From: Larus michahellis
Lineage: Eukaryota > Chordata > Aves > Charadriiformes > Laridae
Length of the DNA: 64,000 nt
Assembly: GCF_964199755.1 (NCBI RefSeq)
Contig: NC_133901.1
Span: 28,670,397-28,734,396, forward strand
Reading direction: 5' to 3'
Position 1 is the stretch's first letter; each line of letters starts with the position of its first letter. This document shows positions 1 to 11,300 of the stretch, piece after piece. A program made the position numbers and the translations under genes. The notes under the pieces are model-generated. The model searched no databases. It saw only the letters and a list, made by a program, of their open reading frames with translations, and had not been told where the DNA came from.

Positions 1-990
1 GAAGTTTTCGTTGTGGATGAAGAGCGAGAAAATCTACTGACAGCCAGCTCAACGGGCTGATGAAACAGCAGCCCCAGGGAGACTCTTCAAAGGTTCTTTC
101 GGTTATCTAATGAAGTGTGGTTGAGTTTTGACCCCTCAGCTTCAGTGCCTGAGGTTTTCTGTGAGTGTTTCAGGTCTCGCTCCTATCCCTGAGCTCATTG
201 ACTACTCAGAGAATTTTTTAAATCATATTTCCCTAGATTTGTAATGGTTTTCTTTCTCGCTGTGTGAAAGGCCACGCAACTGACAGAACAAATTCATCAT
301 ATGGTGAAGCTGGGAGACGAACCAAGCCCAGGAGCCCACTGGAAGCACCGGGAACAGGAGGGGACCTCAGCCAGCTTGAGCAAACCACATCCCCAGGCAC
401 CGCTTGGTGAACAAGGCTCTGGCATTTACCAGTTCCCACGGCACTTGTAACAACAGCAGGTTAAAGAAATCAGTTTTATTTAGAGAGAAGGGACTTCTCT
501 TAAAACTTTTGACTGAGTTCTTTTAAACCACAGTGGATAACGCACCATACTGCACGGCATGTTGCTGCACTGGCCAGGGCTCCCGTTGCCCTCATTAGCA
601 AAGTTTTACCCTTTGCAAAATGCAGGTTTGCTCCCCCTTCTCCAGAGGTTACTGCCAGGAGCACGGCTTCTCCCCCCTCCCTCCCTCCTGACCCCCATCT
701 GGGGACCTGCCCTCCCGCACCCGACCCCAGCAGCAGCCCTGAGACCACAGCTGGGGAAAAGCAATGACAGAGAAATGCATTTTTGGCTCCACTTCGCAAT
801 TTAAATTAAGGAGAAGGACCCGGGCAGGCAGCCCCCAGCCGCTGCTCTGCGTGTGGCTGCAGGTCCCTGGCTCAGATCACCGACACCGGTGGTATTGCTG
901 CAGTCCTCCGTGCTGGCACGGGACTGACGGCAAACGACACTGCGTCAGCCTGCGATATCATAAAAACACCTTAGCTGAGGCTGCAGTGAG
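1..990. other. Downstream flank of IL1RAP
   Basis: Past the distal poly(A) signal I see no gene. The frames open here show no recognisable protein. A second AATAAA (minus strand) lies at 475-480, and 640-730 is C-rich. Confidence 0.5.
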
Positions 991-996
991 TTTATT
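991..996 (-). terminator. Poly(A) signal of the distal IL1RAP isoform
   Basis: AATAAA on the minus strand lies only 38 bases past the stop codon of the distal last exon. A T/GT-rich stretch (GTGTTTTTATG) follows within about 40 bases, as expected downstream of a cleavage site. This predicts an unusually short 3' UTR. A further AATAAA at 475-480 could serve as a distal site. Confidence 0.5.
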
Positions 997-1034
997 TGGC
1001 CGGCCCAGCACCCACGGTGCCGTCAGCCTCTTGG

Positions 1035-1759
1035 CTAGAGCACGTAGAAGTCGTTGTTGTTGGACAGGTCGCTGTAATGGCAGAGGGCGAGAGCGGGAGC
1101 CTGTGCCGGCGGGGGCTCGGGTCGACTTCTGCCCTGAACCCCCTGCGCCGCAGGCCTGCCCGAGCCCGGCTTGCAGAGATGAGTGTCCCACCTGGGCTCG
1201 GCCACAGCCTGGTGCTTGCGCTTGAGTCTACTGCTGCCATTGCAATAGGTCCCACAACACCGGCACGTCAAGAAGTGCTTGGCTCGGTGTTTGGCCTTTG
1301 ACTCAGGGGTCGAGGCTGTCCCCCCGGGAGTGAGAGTCCCCGCCGTGGTGCCCCGTGGGTCGGGCTGCCCTTTCAACCGGCTCCTTCTCCTCTGGACAGG
1401 GTCCAGGCTGATGTCCGACTGGGAGGAGCAGCTCTCGTTCCAGCCGGAGCCGGCGCTGAGGCTGCGCAGCGGCAGGGCGAGCCGCAACGCCTTCCAGAAC
1501 TGGGAGCCGGAGCGCTTGGACTTCTCCCCCTTCCAGGTGACGAAGGAGACGGACTCCTTCAGCTGGAGGATGCTGGGGTGAGTGCACTGCAGCGGCCTGT
1601 ACTCCACCACAATGAGCTTGGTGGCGATGGCGTTCTGGCACATGATGCCCAGCTTGAACTCCAGCAGGCTGATGCTCTTCTCCGTCAAGTAATCGGGACT
1701 CAGGACAACGATCATCCTGCGACTCCTCTGGATGAAGTCGAACACGGCTTCAGTGGTAT
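1035..1759 (-). CDS. IL1RAP: IL1RAP distal alternative last exon (IL-1RAcPb-type TIR and long tail)
   Basis: Spliced to exon 9 instead of the canonical last exon, this completes Asn453 and continues TTEAVFDFIQRSRRMIVVLS, then VSFVTWKGEKSK and box 3 FWKALRLALPLRSLS. A roughly 140-residue tail ends LSNNNDFYVL before the stop at 1035-1037. It matches the human isoform b end (LSNNNDFYIL), and WNESCSSQSDISLD is also conserved. The total is 693 residues, close to the human long form. In mammals this form is enriched in neurons and alters IL-1 signalling there; that role is inferred here. The middle of the tail (about 590-650) is divergent and proline/glycine-rich. The exon is GC-rich compared with its surroundings. 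The acceptor is CACTCTTAG|ATACC. Confidence 0.95.
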
Positions 1760-4756
1760 CTAAGAGTGTAAGAGCAGAGGAATTGGGGTGCACAAGGGGG
1801 AGGGAGCGGGGAGAGAAAAGCTGAAGGAAGCTGTTTGGTGGCATACCTGCACAGATCCCCCCTCCCACAGAGGGAAACCTGGCACAAGCCCAGTGACTTT
1901 CAACTTGCCCACGCTCCTGCTGGCAGGGACTACAGGAGCAATAGCAGCATTTTTGCTTTGCAGTGGGTTTTTGAGAAGGCTGAAGTGGTAAACGAGAAGC
2001 CAGGATGGCAGGATAAGCCAAGACCGTACTCTGACTTCTGCACTGCATGGCATCACTCCTGCCCAGGGAAGCGCAGGCGTTTGGGAAAGGGCAGGTTGTG
2101 TTCAGGAACCACCTGCCCACAGCTCTGGCAGCCTTTTGCTTGGGGTGAACAAAGTGAAGTCATCACATCATCATGCCACAGCTCACACTGCCGAGGCTAA
2201 GATCCACCTCCCTCCCTCTCATCTAGCAATGGAAGCCTCCAAACCTAGAAAGCAAAAATGTCAGCCGTAAACCTCTCCATCAATTCCCCTAGCCATGACG
2301 GGGGGCGGCGGAGGGGAATACTGTCCTTCAAAGCATTTCTTGGGATTAATTTCAGTTTGTAAAGCTCAGCAAGATGCTTAGCTGGAAGGGTGCCAGGCAA
2401 GGGCAGCATCTCTTTTATTATGAATGTTGAAAAGCAGCAAACCTGAAGGATGTCCTTGGACTTCTATCCATGGCTTGGGATACAGTAAGCATATTGAAGG
2501 CGTCATGGCTAATGGGTGAGCAGTGGAAAGGATGGGAATTAATAGGGCTGTGTCACTTAGCAAATTAACCCAAGCTGATTAATAGAACTGTAAAAACTTT
2601 AAAAAAAAACACTCACTCACTGAGTACTGATGCCTGAGATGGGGGGGACCTGAGGACAATGTGGTGTTCAAGCAGAGCAGGGATCATTGGAGCAAGAACT
2701 CTTGCATACTCAGAGAGAAAAACCTCCCTGTTCTGAGGAGAGGAGCTACCTGCTGCTTCCATCGCCTTTCACGCAGCTAAAGCCTTGATTCCTCAGTCTG
2801 GAGACTCCCCTCCCTCCCTGTCAGTGTGACAATGGTCTTTTATATAAAATATATAAAAATATTTAATATAAAAATACTGTACCTTCCCTGCAATGGCAAT
2901 GCCTCTTATTCTCCCAGCACCTGGCTGTCTCTTTCCTTATCTCACAGCAGAAGGTGCACCGTGTTGCACCTGGATGCATCGTATTTTAATATTGTACAGA
3001 GCAACACTTTTTTTTTTCAAAGATACGTGACTAGCTCTAAAACTCATTGTCACTAGATTAGATGGAGACCAAGAACTTGTGATCAGAAAAAGGATTGAAC
3101 AATAATCTCCTAAGAGAGAACATAAGGCACTGTTTGGTTCTTTAATGTAATACTGGAATTTAAAACAAACTATTTGCAGTATTTTTTTCTTGTATACAAG
3201 GTTTGGGGGGATTTCCTCCCTCCCCCCCCCCCGAAACACACAGGAAAACATGGACTCACTGAAAGCAAAAGCAGATGATAAAGTCAGTCCTGTCAGAATT
3301 GCCACTTAACGCCATGAAACGTTCTTACCACCCTATTTCAAAGGCACAAAGAATTGGCAGCAATCTCCCAATTTGCTGAGTCCAGACCTCATTCAAACCT
3401 TTCTATAACCAATTGAGATCTATTTTGAAATCAGCCAAGCTTCAACTTTTTGTGTAAGAAAAAGCTCCTTTGCTGGTTTGAAAGGTCTTTCTTTTTGAAA
3501 CTGGAATCACGGCATCACAGCGAAACGTAGGCAGGAGCAGCCCCTGGGAGGTCACCTTTTCTACCTGCCTGCTCGAAAAGCACAGGTTCAATTAATGTGA
3601 ATGATTCCAACACTGCTGAAATGAAATGTTTTGATTGAGCTGACAGCGATGGTTTTCTTTTATCAATTTTAAACACTTTCTGAGACGCGACATTTTTTTG
3701 GCAGGGAAAATGCTCAAATTCCCAAAGATAGATTTTGTTTCTGAGAACGGGAGACATTTAGACTTGGCTGGCCAGGATACCTTGGGATGTTCAGTTTACA
3801 ACGTAATCCCAGCTCACGAAAAATCCCGAGCGGCCACTTCACAGTGTGCGGGCAGGATGGTCCTTTCCAGTGACACCAACGGCACAGGATGGGACAGGCA
3901 GCAATAAGGCTGCAGGGTTTGGGTACCAACAGAGCTGGGAATTTGATACTCTCGGATAACTGCTTTATACTAAAAAAAACTTCCATCTTTACTACACAAT
4001 TATGAAGGAGCCCGCATATTTTTGTTGGTTTACTTGTGTCTCCCCTAACGCACCCTAGAGATATAACAGTGTTATGAGAGCCATACGTTCGTCTCAGCAT
4101 AATAAAAGCTGGGGAGGGGCATAGATCCCATACCCCATAGACCCTAAATCCACACATTGTCACAAGTATTCATTTTGCTAGTGGTGTGGAAGTGCTAGGC
4201 TCCCTCTCGACTTACCTGCTAGCATGCAAACAAGGGAAAAAGCCAATAAAATGGCTTGGATGAGAAAATAGGAAGCTGAATGAACCTTTTCTACCCAACT
4301 ACCTGGAAGGTGATGGGCAAAGCAGCCTAAAAGTCAGTTTTATTTCTGTGGTTTGGGCAGATTTCCAAGATTTCTGTTCGACATTCTGGCTCGGTCTCTC
4401 AAGGTAAGGGATGGTGTTTCCTTCCCATCCTTCTATCGTGTGATTGACGAGTGAGTACTCTTCAGGTCAGAGACTTTGCGTGTGTGCATGTCTGCTGCTG
4501 GGTGACATCTGAATGCTGCATGTCACTGCGTTTCTGCTTTCATGGCCCTGGTGGCAGTGATGGTACCCTGGGATCTCTGCAGGCACACCATAAAACTGCC
4601 AGGAAAAAGCCCCCCTCTAAGGATGTATCCCCCAAAGATCCTGAGGCTTGGACTGCACACAGTCGTCTTTCTTTAACAGCCTTTCGCAGACGTAATGGGG
4701 AGGAAAATGACACTTATGAGAAATGCACAAGGACTGAAATGCAAAAGTGAAAATGT
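1760..4756 (-). other. Intron before the distal last exon (distal part)
   Basis: This is the stretch between the distal last exon and the candidate 3' UTR of the canonical exon, and is intronic for the long isoform. It holds an AT-rich patch at about 2837-2880, a poly-C run near 3222-3232 and no exon that I can support. Confidence 0.5.
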
Positions 4757-6188
4757 TTTATTGAAAAGCAAAATAAAATAATACTGACGCTTCACAGACC
4801 AAATAACACAAAGGCAAAAACATACAGAAAAGAGAAGGGAAAACTCTGGAACAGCTGTACACCATCAAATGGCACAGGGGGGGAAGACATTTTTTTCCAA
4901 TTTGTGCCACGCTGTTTCCCCATGAAATAACAATGAGGAACTCCGTAGGAGCTGCATATTGGTAAATGTTAGGTTAGAACACAGAAACCCAAATGAATCA
5001 ACTGAACTAGACAGACGCTGTGACAGAATCCCGTAATGGAAACCACGTGTGGCATAGGATGGAATGGCAGGCGTATCTGAGGTGCTTTGCAGATCTGCAT
5101 TACAGCTGGGACTGGGCTTTACCCCTGGCCTGACAGCTCCCAGCAGCGCCAGTGGTAAAGCTCCAGGAAGGAACGGAGCCTGCTCCAGTGCTATCCCTTC
5201 CCATGCTGGACCCCTTCAGACCATCGCACCTCCTGCCTTGTGGGTGCTCTGCTGATGTCTCTCAGTAATCCTGTTCTGGGGTCGCAATGGCGCCAAGGGC
5301 CACTGCGATGTAACGCCAGAGAAAGTCCTGGTCTGTTGTTTATTTGGAAAACTCTTTGAATAAAACCAGCACAATAAATGAGGTGGATTTAACTTCTGAA
5401 AATAATCAGACTAAAACATCAGCAGAAGTTCTCTTGGTACTTCAGCCAAAAGTGAGATGGGATGTGGTGAGGTCTGGGATGTTAATTGAATTTATGCGTA
5501 TTTTTGAGACAATTTTTTAGAAATTAAATTGGAATCTAACACAGTTCTGCTTTGGCCTCAGGGCCTTCCCTCTGCCTGCAGATCTGGCAGCCGATTACAG
5601 GGATGCTGAAAACACAAACAAAAAGGTGAAGCTGGGCAAAATGATGGGGTTGCAATAGCTTTGCGTGAAGCTGAGCATGGTTTTGGGTGCTATCTCATAC
5701 AAACGAAGCTTTCTGGAGTGTGGGAAGGACCTCTGCCCCTCCACAGACAGCCACAGTAGAAAAGCTTGTAGCAGCAAAGCTTTCAAGCCCCTCTGAGCCA
5801 CTGAGGAGCTCCACTGCCTTCAGTGAAGCGGACTGCAATTTTACCTGCTTAAAGCAGAGTTTACCTGGGGGGAGGGAGAACGAAGAGGAAGGTGAGAAAG
5901 TAGTTCTATTTGTTCTACTTTTGTACAGTACCTGCCCAATGGCACGGGTGTCTGCAGCTCCCCGCTGCCCTGGAATAACATTTATTAATCGTAAGATGCT
6001 AAGAGCCAGGGGCTTTGCCGGCGCCGGGAGTCATCCCCACACCTTTAAGGCTGGGCTGGTTACTGGGACGCCCTCGAACCTCCCCGCTCAGCTGGGCGAA
6101 TAGTGCATAGACTCCAAATTGTAGTGCTTTTTTAACGCCATTATGAATGGCTCTGCTTCGCCCGCTGGACACCAACCGAGCGAAAGAA

Positions 6189-6206
6189 TGAGTCAGAGCT
6201 GACTCA
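6189..6206. promoter_or_regulatory. Inverted pair of AP-1 (TRE) core motifs
   Basis: TGAGTCA (6189-6195) and TGACTCA (6200-6206) form a perfect inverted repeat around GAGC. Each half is a consensus AP-1 site. It lies in the 3' UTR/intron of IL1RAP. Enhancer function is an inference. Confidence 0.35.
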
Positions 6207-6702
6207 GGAGCAACCATTATCGAGAAAAAAGAAGCACGTACTTAGTGTGCGTAATACTGAATTCCACAATTAAGTGGCAGGCCCTCGCACTGGGAGCTAC
6301 AGGAGCATGGGCACACCCCCAGAGCTTCTAGTTCCACGTGAAAACATTGTGAACAACAGTACCAATCAATGCCAGGGTCCCGCTGTGCTTTGGTCTGTCC
6401 TACAAGGGAAGGGACACTCCCCTTCTCAGTCTGAAAAGCCTGTCTACTTGGGGGTTAACTCACCAGGGTCCTCCCCTGCGCCTACTGCCTCCCATTGAAG
6501 CAAGGACTGGTACTCAGTGGTTTTTTTATACTTCCGATATGCGCGATGGTTGCAGAAGCTGAGATACATCCTCTGTTCTGCAACTCTGGGCTGGAAACAT
6601 GATGGGTGGAGGCTTGCTTTGGAAAGCCAAGGCTAGTTTAAACCTGAGCCCTGAATTACAAATGTGATGTTGTTCATAGCCAGGCAGAGAACACTGCACC
6701 TT

Positions 6703-7100
6703 CATAAAATCATAGAACAATTTGGGTTGGAAGGGATCTTTAAAGATCATCTAGTCCAACCCCCCTGCAATGAGCAGGGACACCTTCAACTAGGTCAGGT
6801 TGCTCAGAGCCCCGTCCAACCTGACCTTGAATGTTTCCAGGGATGGGGCATCTACCACCTCTCCGGGCAACCTGGGCCAGTGTTTCACCACCCTCATCGT
6901 AAAAAATTTCTTCCTTTAATCTAGTCTGAATCTACCTTCTTTTAGTTTAAAAACATTCCCCGTTGTCCTATTGCAACAGGCCCTACTAAAAGCTGAACAA
7001 CCCCATCTCTCCCAGCCTTTCCCCCCAGTCTTACCCAGCTGGACAGAGCCAGTAGTTTTTAGTAAGTTCAAATAAGTTTGTAGGGTCTCCTGGGGATCTG
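6703..7100 (-). mobile_element. CR1 LINE 3' fragment
   Basis: Read on the plus strand this begins AATCATAGAACAATTTGGG and continues with GGAAGGGATC, CATCTAGTCCAACCCC and GCAGGGACACCTTCAACTAG. These are the reverse complement of the avian CR1 3' end. The fragment is 5'-truncated and diverged, and has the same orientation as IL1RAP. Confidence 0.9.
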
Positions 7101-7945
7101 GACATAAATCCAGTGTCATCCCAGAGACCTTGGCAGCACCTTACATGATGCTTTTCCCCAGCCAGCAGCACAGACACAGTAGGTGGGTTCAGTAGTAAAT
7201 TGGGGTTCCTTGCAGTGCTTGTGAAGTCCCTGAGTTTAGTCTACAAAGAAGCATCTCTCAGACATGCTCCATGGCCTGTACGAATGAGAGATTTCCCCTG
7301 GATTATGAGCATTACAGCCCTGAAGGATCTGGGGTACTCGGGAGACTGCAGAGTCCCAGACACCGATCACTTATTAGTAGAAATGCTACAATACAGTATC
7401 ACCTAGCAGAATTTAAAAAATAGAAAATAAAAAATGCTTTTGTACCAGCCATTTCACATTGCCAAGCTATCTGAATGTACCTGTTCCTACAGAAATGTGG
7501 GGAGCAAAGATGAGGAACCTCAAGAGACTATGCTCCCCCCAGTGAAGCAGAAATCTGTGATCCCACAGGATGAGGACACGTATGAAAGGCTCTATACTGG
7601 AGCCACCTTTCAAACTGTTCCCCAGTCTCTGCAACAGGGACCAATGGCCAGGACGGAGGAAGGCGCTTAGGAGAGGAAAGGAGCTCTGTCCTGGATGCTA
7701 ACACAGGTCCCATAGCACCTAGGTCTAGGAGTACCGGCCTATACAAATAACACACCATCACAAGGTGATGGCTGCATTCCCACCTGGATAGCCCAAATTT
7801 ATAGACCTCAAGCCCAGAGCTTGTGTGGTCGACGATAAGGATGTGCACTTGCAGAGAGGAGGTGTATGCATCTTTGGTCTCTCTACTGCCAGGGCAGTAG
7901 AAAAGCTGCAGGGAGGCACGACTGAAATGCTTAGGACACAGTCCT

Positions 7946-8382
7946 TCATGGCAAAAACCCTGAGTTCCTTCCTACTCCTTGGCCTAACTTGTGGCTTTGG
8001 GGGGATTTGTTTTCTGATGGTGTCAAACATTTTTCAGGGATACGTATGAGCCCGTCGAGGCTCAAACTCCTGCTGATTTTTTTCACTGGCATTTCCACCT
8101 GCAGCTGCTTCCAGAACCTGCCCTTTGGGAACTTGGATTTCTCGCCTTTCCATTTAATGACAGTCAAGGCCGCCTTGGCCTGCTTCAGCTCCTTCACTTT
8201 GCTCTTCTTGATGGCTTTGTACTGCACTAGAATGACTTTGATGTTGCCCTTGGAGGCCATATTCTCTAGACCAGCCTTGAGCTCCAGCAGGGCCTGTGTC
8301 CCCTGCAAGACGTAGTTGGGGCTCAGTACAACAAGTAGACGTCGGCTTTTCTGGATGAAGCTCAGGGTTTCGTCTGTGACAA
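7946..8382 (-). CDS. IL1RAP: IL1RAP canonical last coding exon: C-terminal half of TIR, with altered tail
   Basis: Residues 453-597 as read. The exon begins [20 protein letters not shown], contains the family strand VLTVIKW-like [14 protein letters not shown], and box 3 [13 protein letters not shown] (542-554). All of this is near-identical to human. After residue 563 the similarity stops and the frame runs on with a novel 34-residue tail ending GRNSGFLP before TGA at 7946-7948. In another frame, one base off, the sequence at about 8023-8050 encodes GSYVSLKNV and a stop, closely matching the human C-terminus SYSSLKNV. A single extra base, most simply in the GGG at 8051-8053 (minus strand), would explain this. 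Without it the protein would be 571 residues against 570 in human. It may be a real frameshift, a polymorphism or a sequencing error. Confidence 0.93.
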
Positions 8383-11300
8383 CTGGGAGAAAGAAACATT
8401 GAGGTGGTTAGTGATGGCCAAGAACATGCTGCTGATCTGCTAGTGAGACACCAAGTGTCTCTTGAAGGGGACAACAAAATCCCTTGAAGGCCTTCTCTAG
8501 AGACTACACTGGTGCTTCCCAACCATGTAGGGCCTCCTACACCCTGGATGGTACCCACTGCCCCATACACTGACATCTACTCCCAGCCCCAGGCTGCCTA
8601 CAGATGTGTTTCCTCCTCCCCACGCTACACAGAGATGCCTGAGGTCTGTACATCTAAAAGGCACTGTACCATGTGGCAGTGACACCACCCAATGCTATGA
8701 GGATGCCATGTGGTCAAGAGGGCTGCTCTGGTAGGCTTGGATTTAGCTTTCTTCTAGTGAGAGCGGAAAAAGAGACTCTCTGGAGCAAAGCAGGAAAACT
8801 GCCAGCTGGACAACACAAGACCTCAAGGAAAAGACTCAGAGGCGCAGGGAAGCCTGAATGCATACACTTACATCCTCCTCTGGCAGATGTCCGGAATGAC
8901 TCTAGGTAATCCCTTCACTCCTCTTGCCCCAGGTTCCCCCCACCAAATACACACAATAGGTACCTACACCCTCCCTGAGTGTCCTCATGGGCTAATCTGC
9001 TTTGGAAATACTACCATCCTAATTCCTGTTACTCATCCAGCTGTTCCTGGTGTTGTCATCGATAAAAGTGGATTTGAGTGTTTCTAGAAGTGACAAGTAA
9101 ACTGCTCTGAGGGCTTTTAATGAAGTGTCCCAAAAGTGGCACCCTTTGAGCTAGAGACATGTCATGGTAACTGTGGATCCTCTTTGATTTTCTAACATCT
9201 GCAGGTAGACTGTCCTTAAGCAACTTTCTGTAATTAATGTGAAAATTCCTTGTAAGTGTGAATCCCGGTGCTTGCACTCTCTGCTGCAGGATCTCCCATA
9301 CTTCATTGACAAGGGAACGCTCTTGACTGGTCAGAAAATACAACGGAGAATAAAATAACGCTGACAGGCAACTTCATTTAGCTGTCACGCACGTTTGATT
9401 AGTTCCTGTCAGCAGACTCACAGGATAATCCATCTCCCACTGTTTCTTCATCAAGGACAACATAACTCTCTACCCGTGACACAGATGCACATTCTGGAAG
9501 CATGACACCAGCTGCCAAAAAGCTATTTCCTGGCCTGCTGTGCCTCCCCAAGAAGAAGATTAGTCAAATCCCAGCTAAGAAGCAACAGGGAAGCCCCAGC
9601 AGTGTTGCCAACGGCAGTGCAATGAGGAGCCACCCCAGCAGCGGTGAGGGCTGGCGCTGGATTGAGGCCTGCAGTGACTGCCAGGGTGAGCAGGGACGGG
9701 AGCGCTTCGGGTGAAGGGCAGGGAGCCCAGGAGAGCCACGCTGCGAACAAAATGAGACCCTCCAAAGGGAAAGGATGGCAAGAAGCAGCAGAGGGAACAG
9801 GAGGGAGATGCATGTCTTGAGGAATAACTGATGAGAACAGCTCAGAGCAAACCTGCTCTGAGCCTGGCACTGCCTTCAAGCAAATAAAGCCGGGGGGGTG
9901 CCCTGCCATGTCATGCAGGCTCTCTCTCTAGAAGAAACAGAACCAGGATTGCAGCTGTCTCTCTGTCCCCTCAGACACATATATTCATTTGCCCTCAAAC
10001 TTAGAGGTGCTGTGTCCTGACAACAATTTAGGAGATAAATATCTCAGACTGATTCTGCTCCCTCTGTCACACAGCTGGGCTGGGACTCCAGCAGTCCCTC
10101 CTGTCCTACCTGAAAGGGACCCCAATGGTCTTTATCAGCACAGGTCCTGCCATCAGTGGGCTCCCAACCCAAAGCCCATGAATCCCAAGTGGGGTGGTTT
10201 GGACTAGCAGAAGTTCAGGCTTTGAACTTTCAGTAGGCATCAGGGATCATCGAGCCAACTCAGCCCCCAGGACACTGGAAACAGAGTGTTGGCTAGATTT
10301 GTGCCCTTGCTGTGGCACCTGTGTGACTCTATACCTATCTGCAGAGTTTCACAAACTCTGTTCTTGGTGATTCCCTGCATCCCTCCAGTGGACACTGTGT
10401 CCAGAATCTTGCATGATTTAACTTGAAACTAAAAAAAAAAAAAAAATCTACATCTTAGCGAAGAGATGAGTCTCACTACCTGCAACAAAGTACTCTTGAT
10501 CATAACAACTTAATTGTATGCCGTGTTAGACACGGGCTTTCTAATTAATGAGGGTGAGTGGGAGGCCTTCTGGGAGGGCACGTTATCTTCTCACTGATGT
10601 TGGTATGGTGGTCTCCTCACCTCCCTGAAGCAGACACTCACCATTACCCTCTGTGAGCTACCAATCTGGTCCAGTACCACACTCCCCGCGTCTCTTTTCT
10701 TTCTAGCCTTGACTTTATCCCCATTTTTAAGACAGCTCAGAGGGTTTGCAGGAAGGTCAGTGATCCGACTCCCTCATGTTGATAGATTAATCGCTCCTGG
10801 GGAGAGTAACTGAAATGACCAACAACCACCACTTGCCCACAGCAGCTATTTGGTGGCCCGGACCATCTGCGACATTGTCACGTGAAGCAAAAACATTAGA
10901 AGATACCAACAAGAGATCATTAATGGAGACAGGGAAAAAAATAAAGGATAAAGTTAATCTGGATAGGCCAGCGCCTATCCATTATCAGCACCTCAAAGAA
11001 CAATAAACAGAGGATGCGCATGGAGCACAGCCCCCTGTGAAATACTCACTCCCCCCGGGGAGGCTGTCTCGGTCGAAGATACACAGCTTGTACCCAAACT
11101 CATTCTCCAAGACTCCCCGCAGCGTCAGCAGCACAAACTCCTCCTCCTCCGCGTTGCGCGCGTAAGACACGTACACATCATACTCCTTCCCGTCTGTGCG
11201 TTGGGAGCATAGAGAAACACAAACGGCAGAAGAGACACTTGTGATACTGCACATGCTGAGCCTTTGACTTGCTTCATGGGAAAAGCAGGAACGAAGGCTT

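Larger units (their letters stand above)
4757..7945 (-). other. Probable 3' UTR of the canonical IL1RAP transcript
   Basis: Minus-strand sequence after the canonical stop carries AATAAA hexamers at 5981-5986, 5339-5344 and 4757-4762, implying 3' UTRs of roughly 2 to 3.2 kb. The human canonical transcript also has a long 3' UTR of a few kilobases. The tract contains a CR1 fragment in the same orientation (about 6703-7100) and an inverted pair of AP-1 motifs (6189-6206). Which poly(A) site is used cannot be told from the sequence, so the left boundary is the most distal candidate. Confidence 0.35.
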
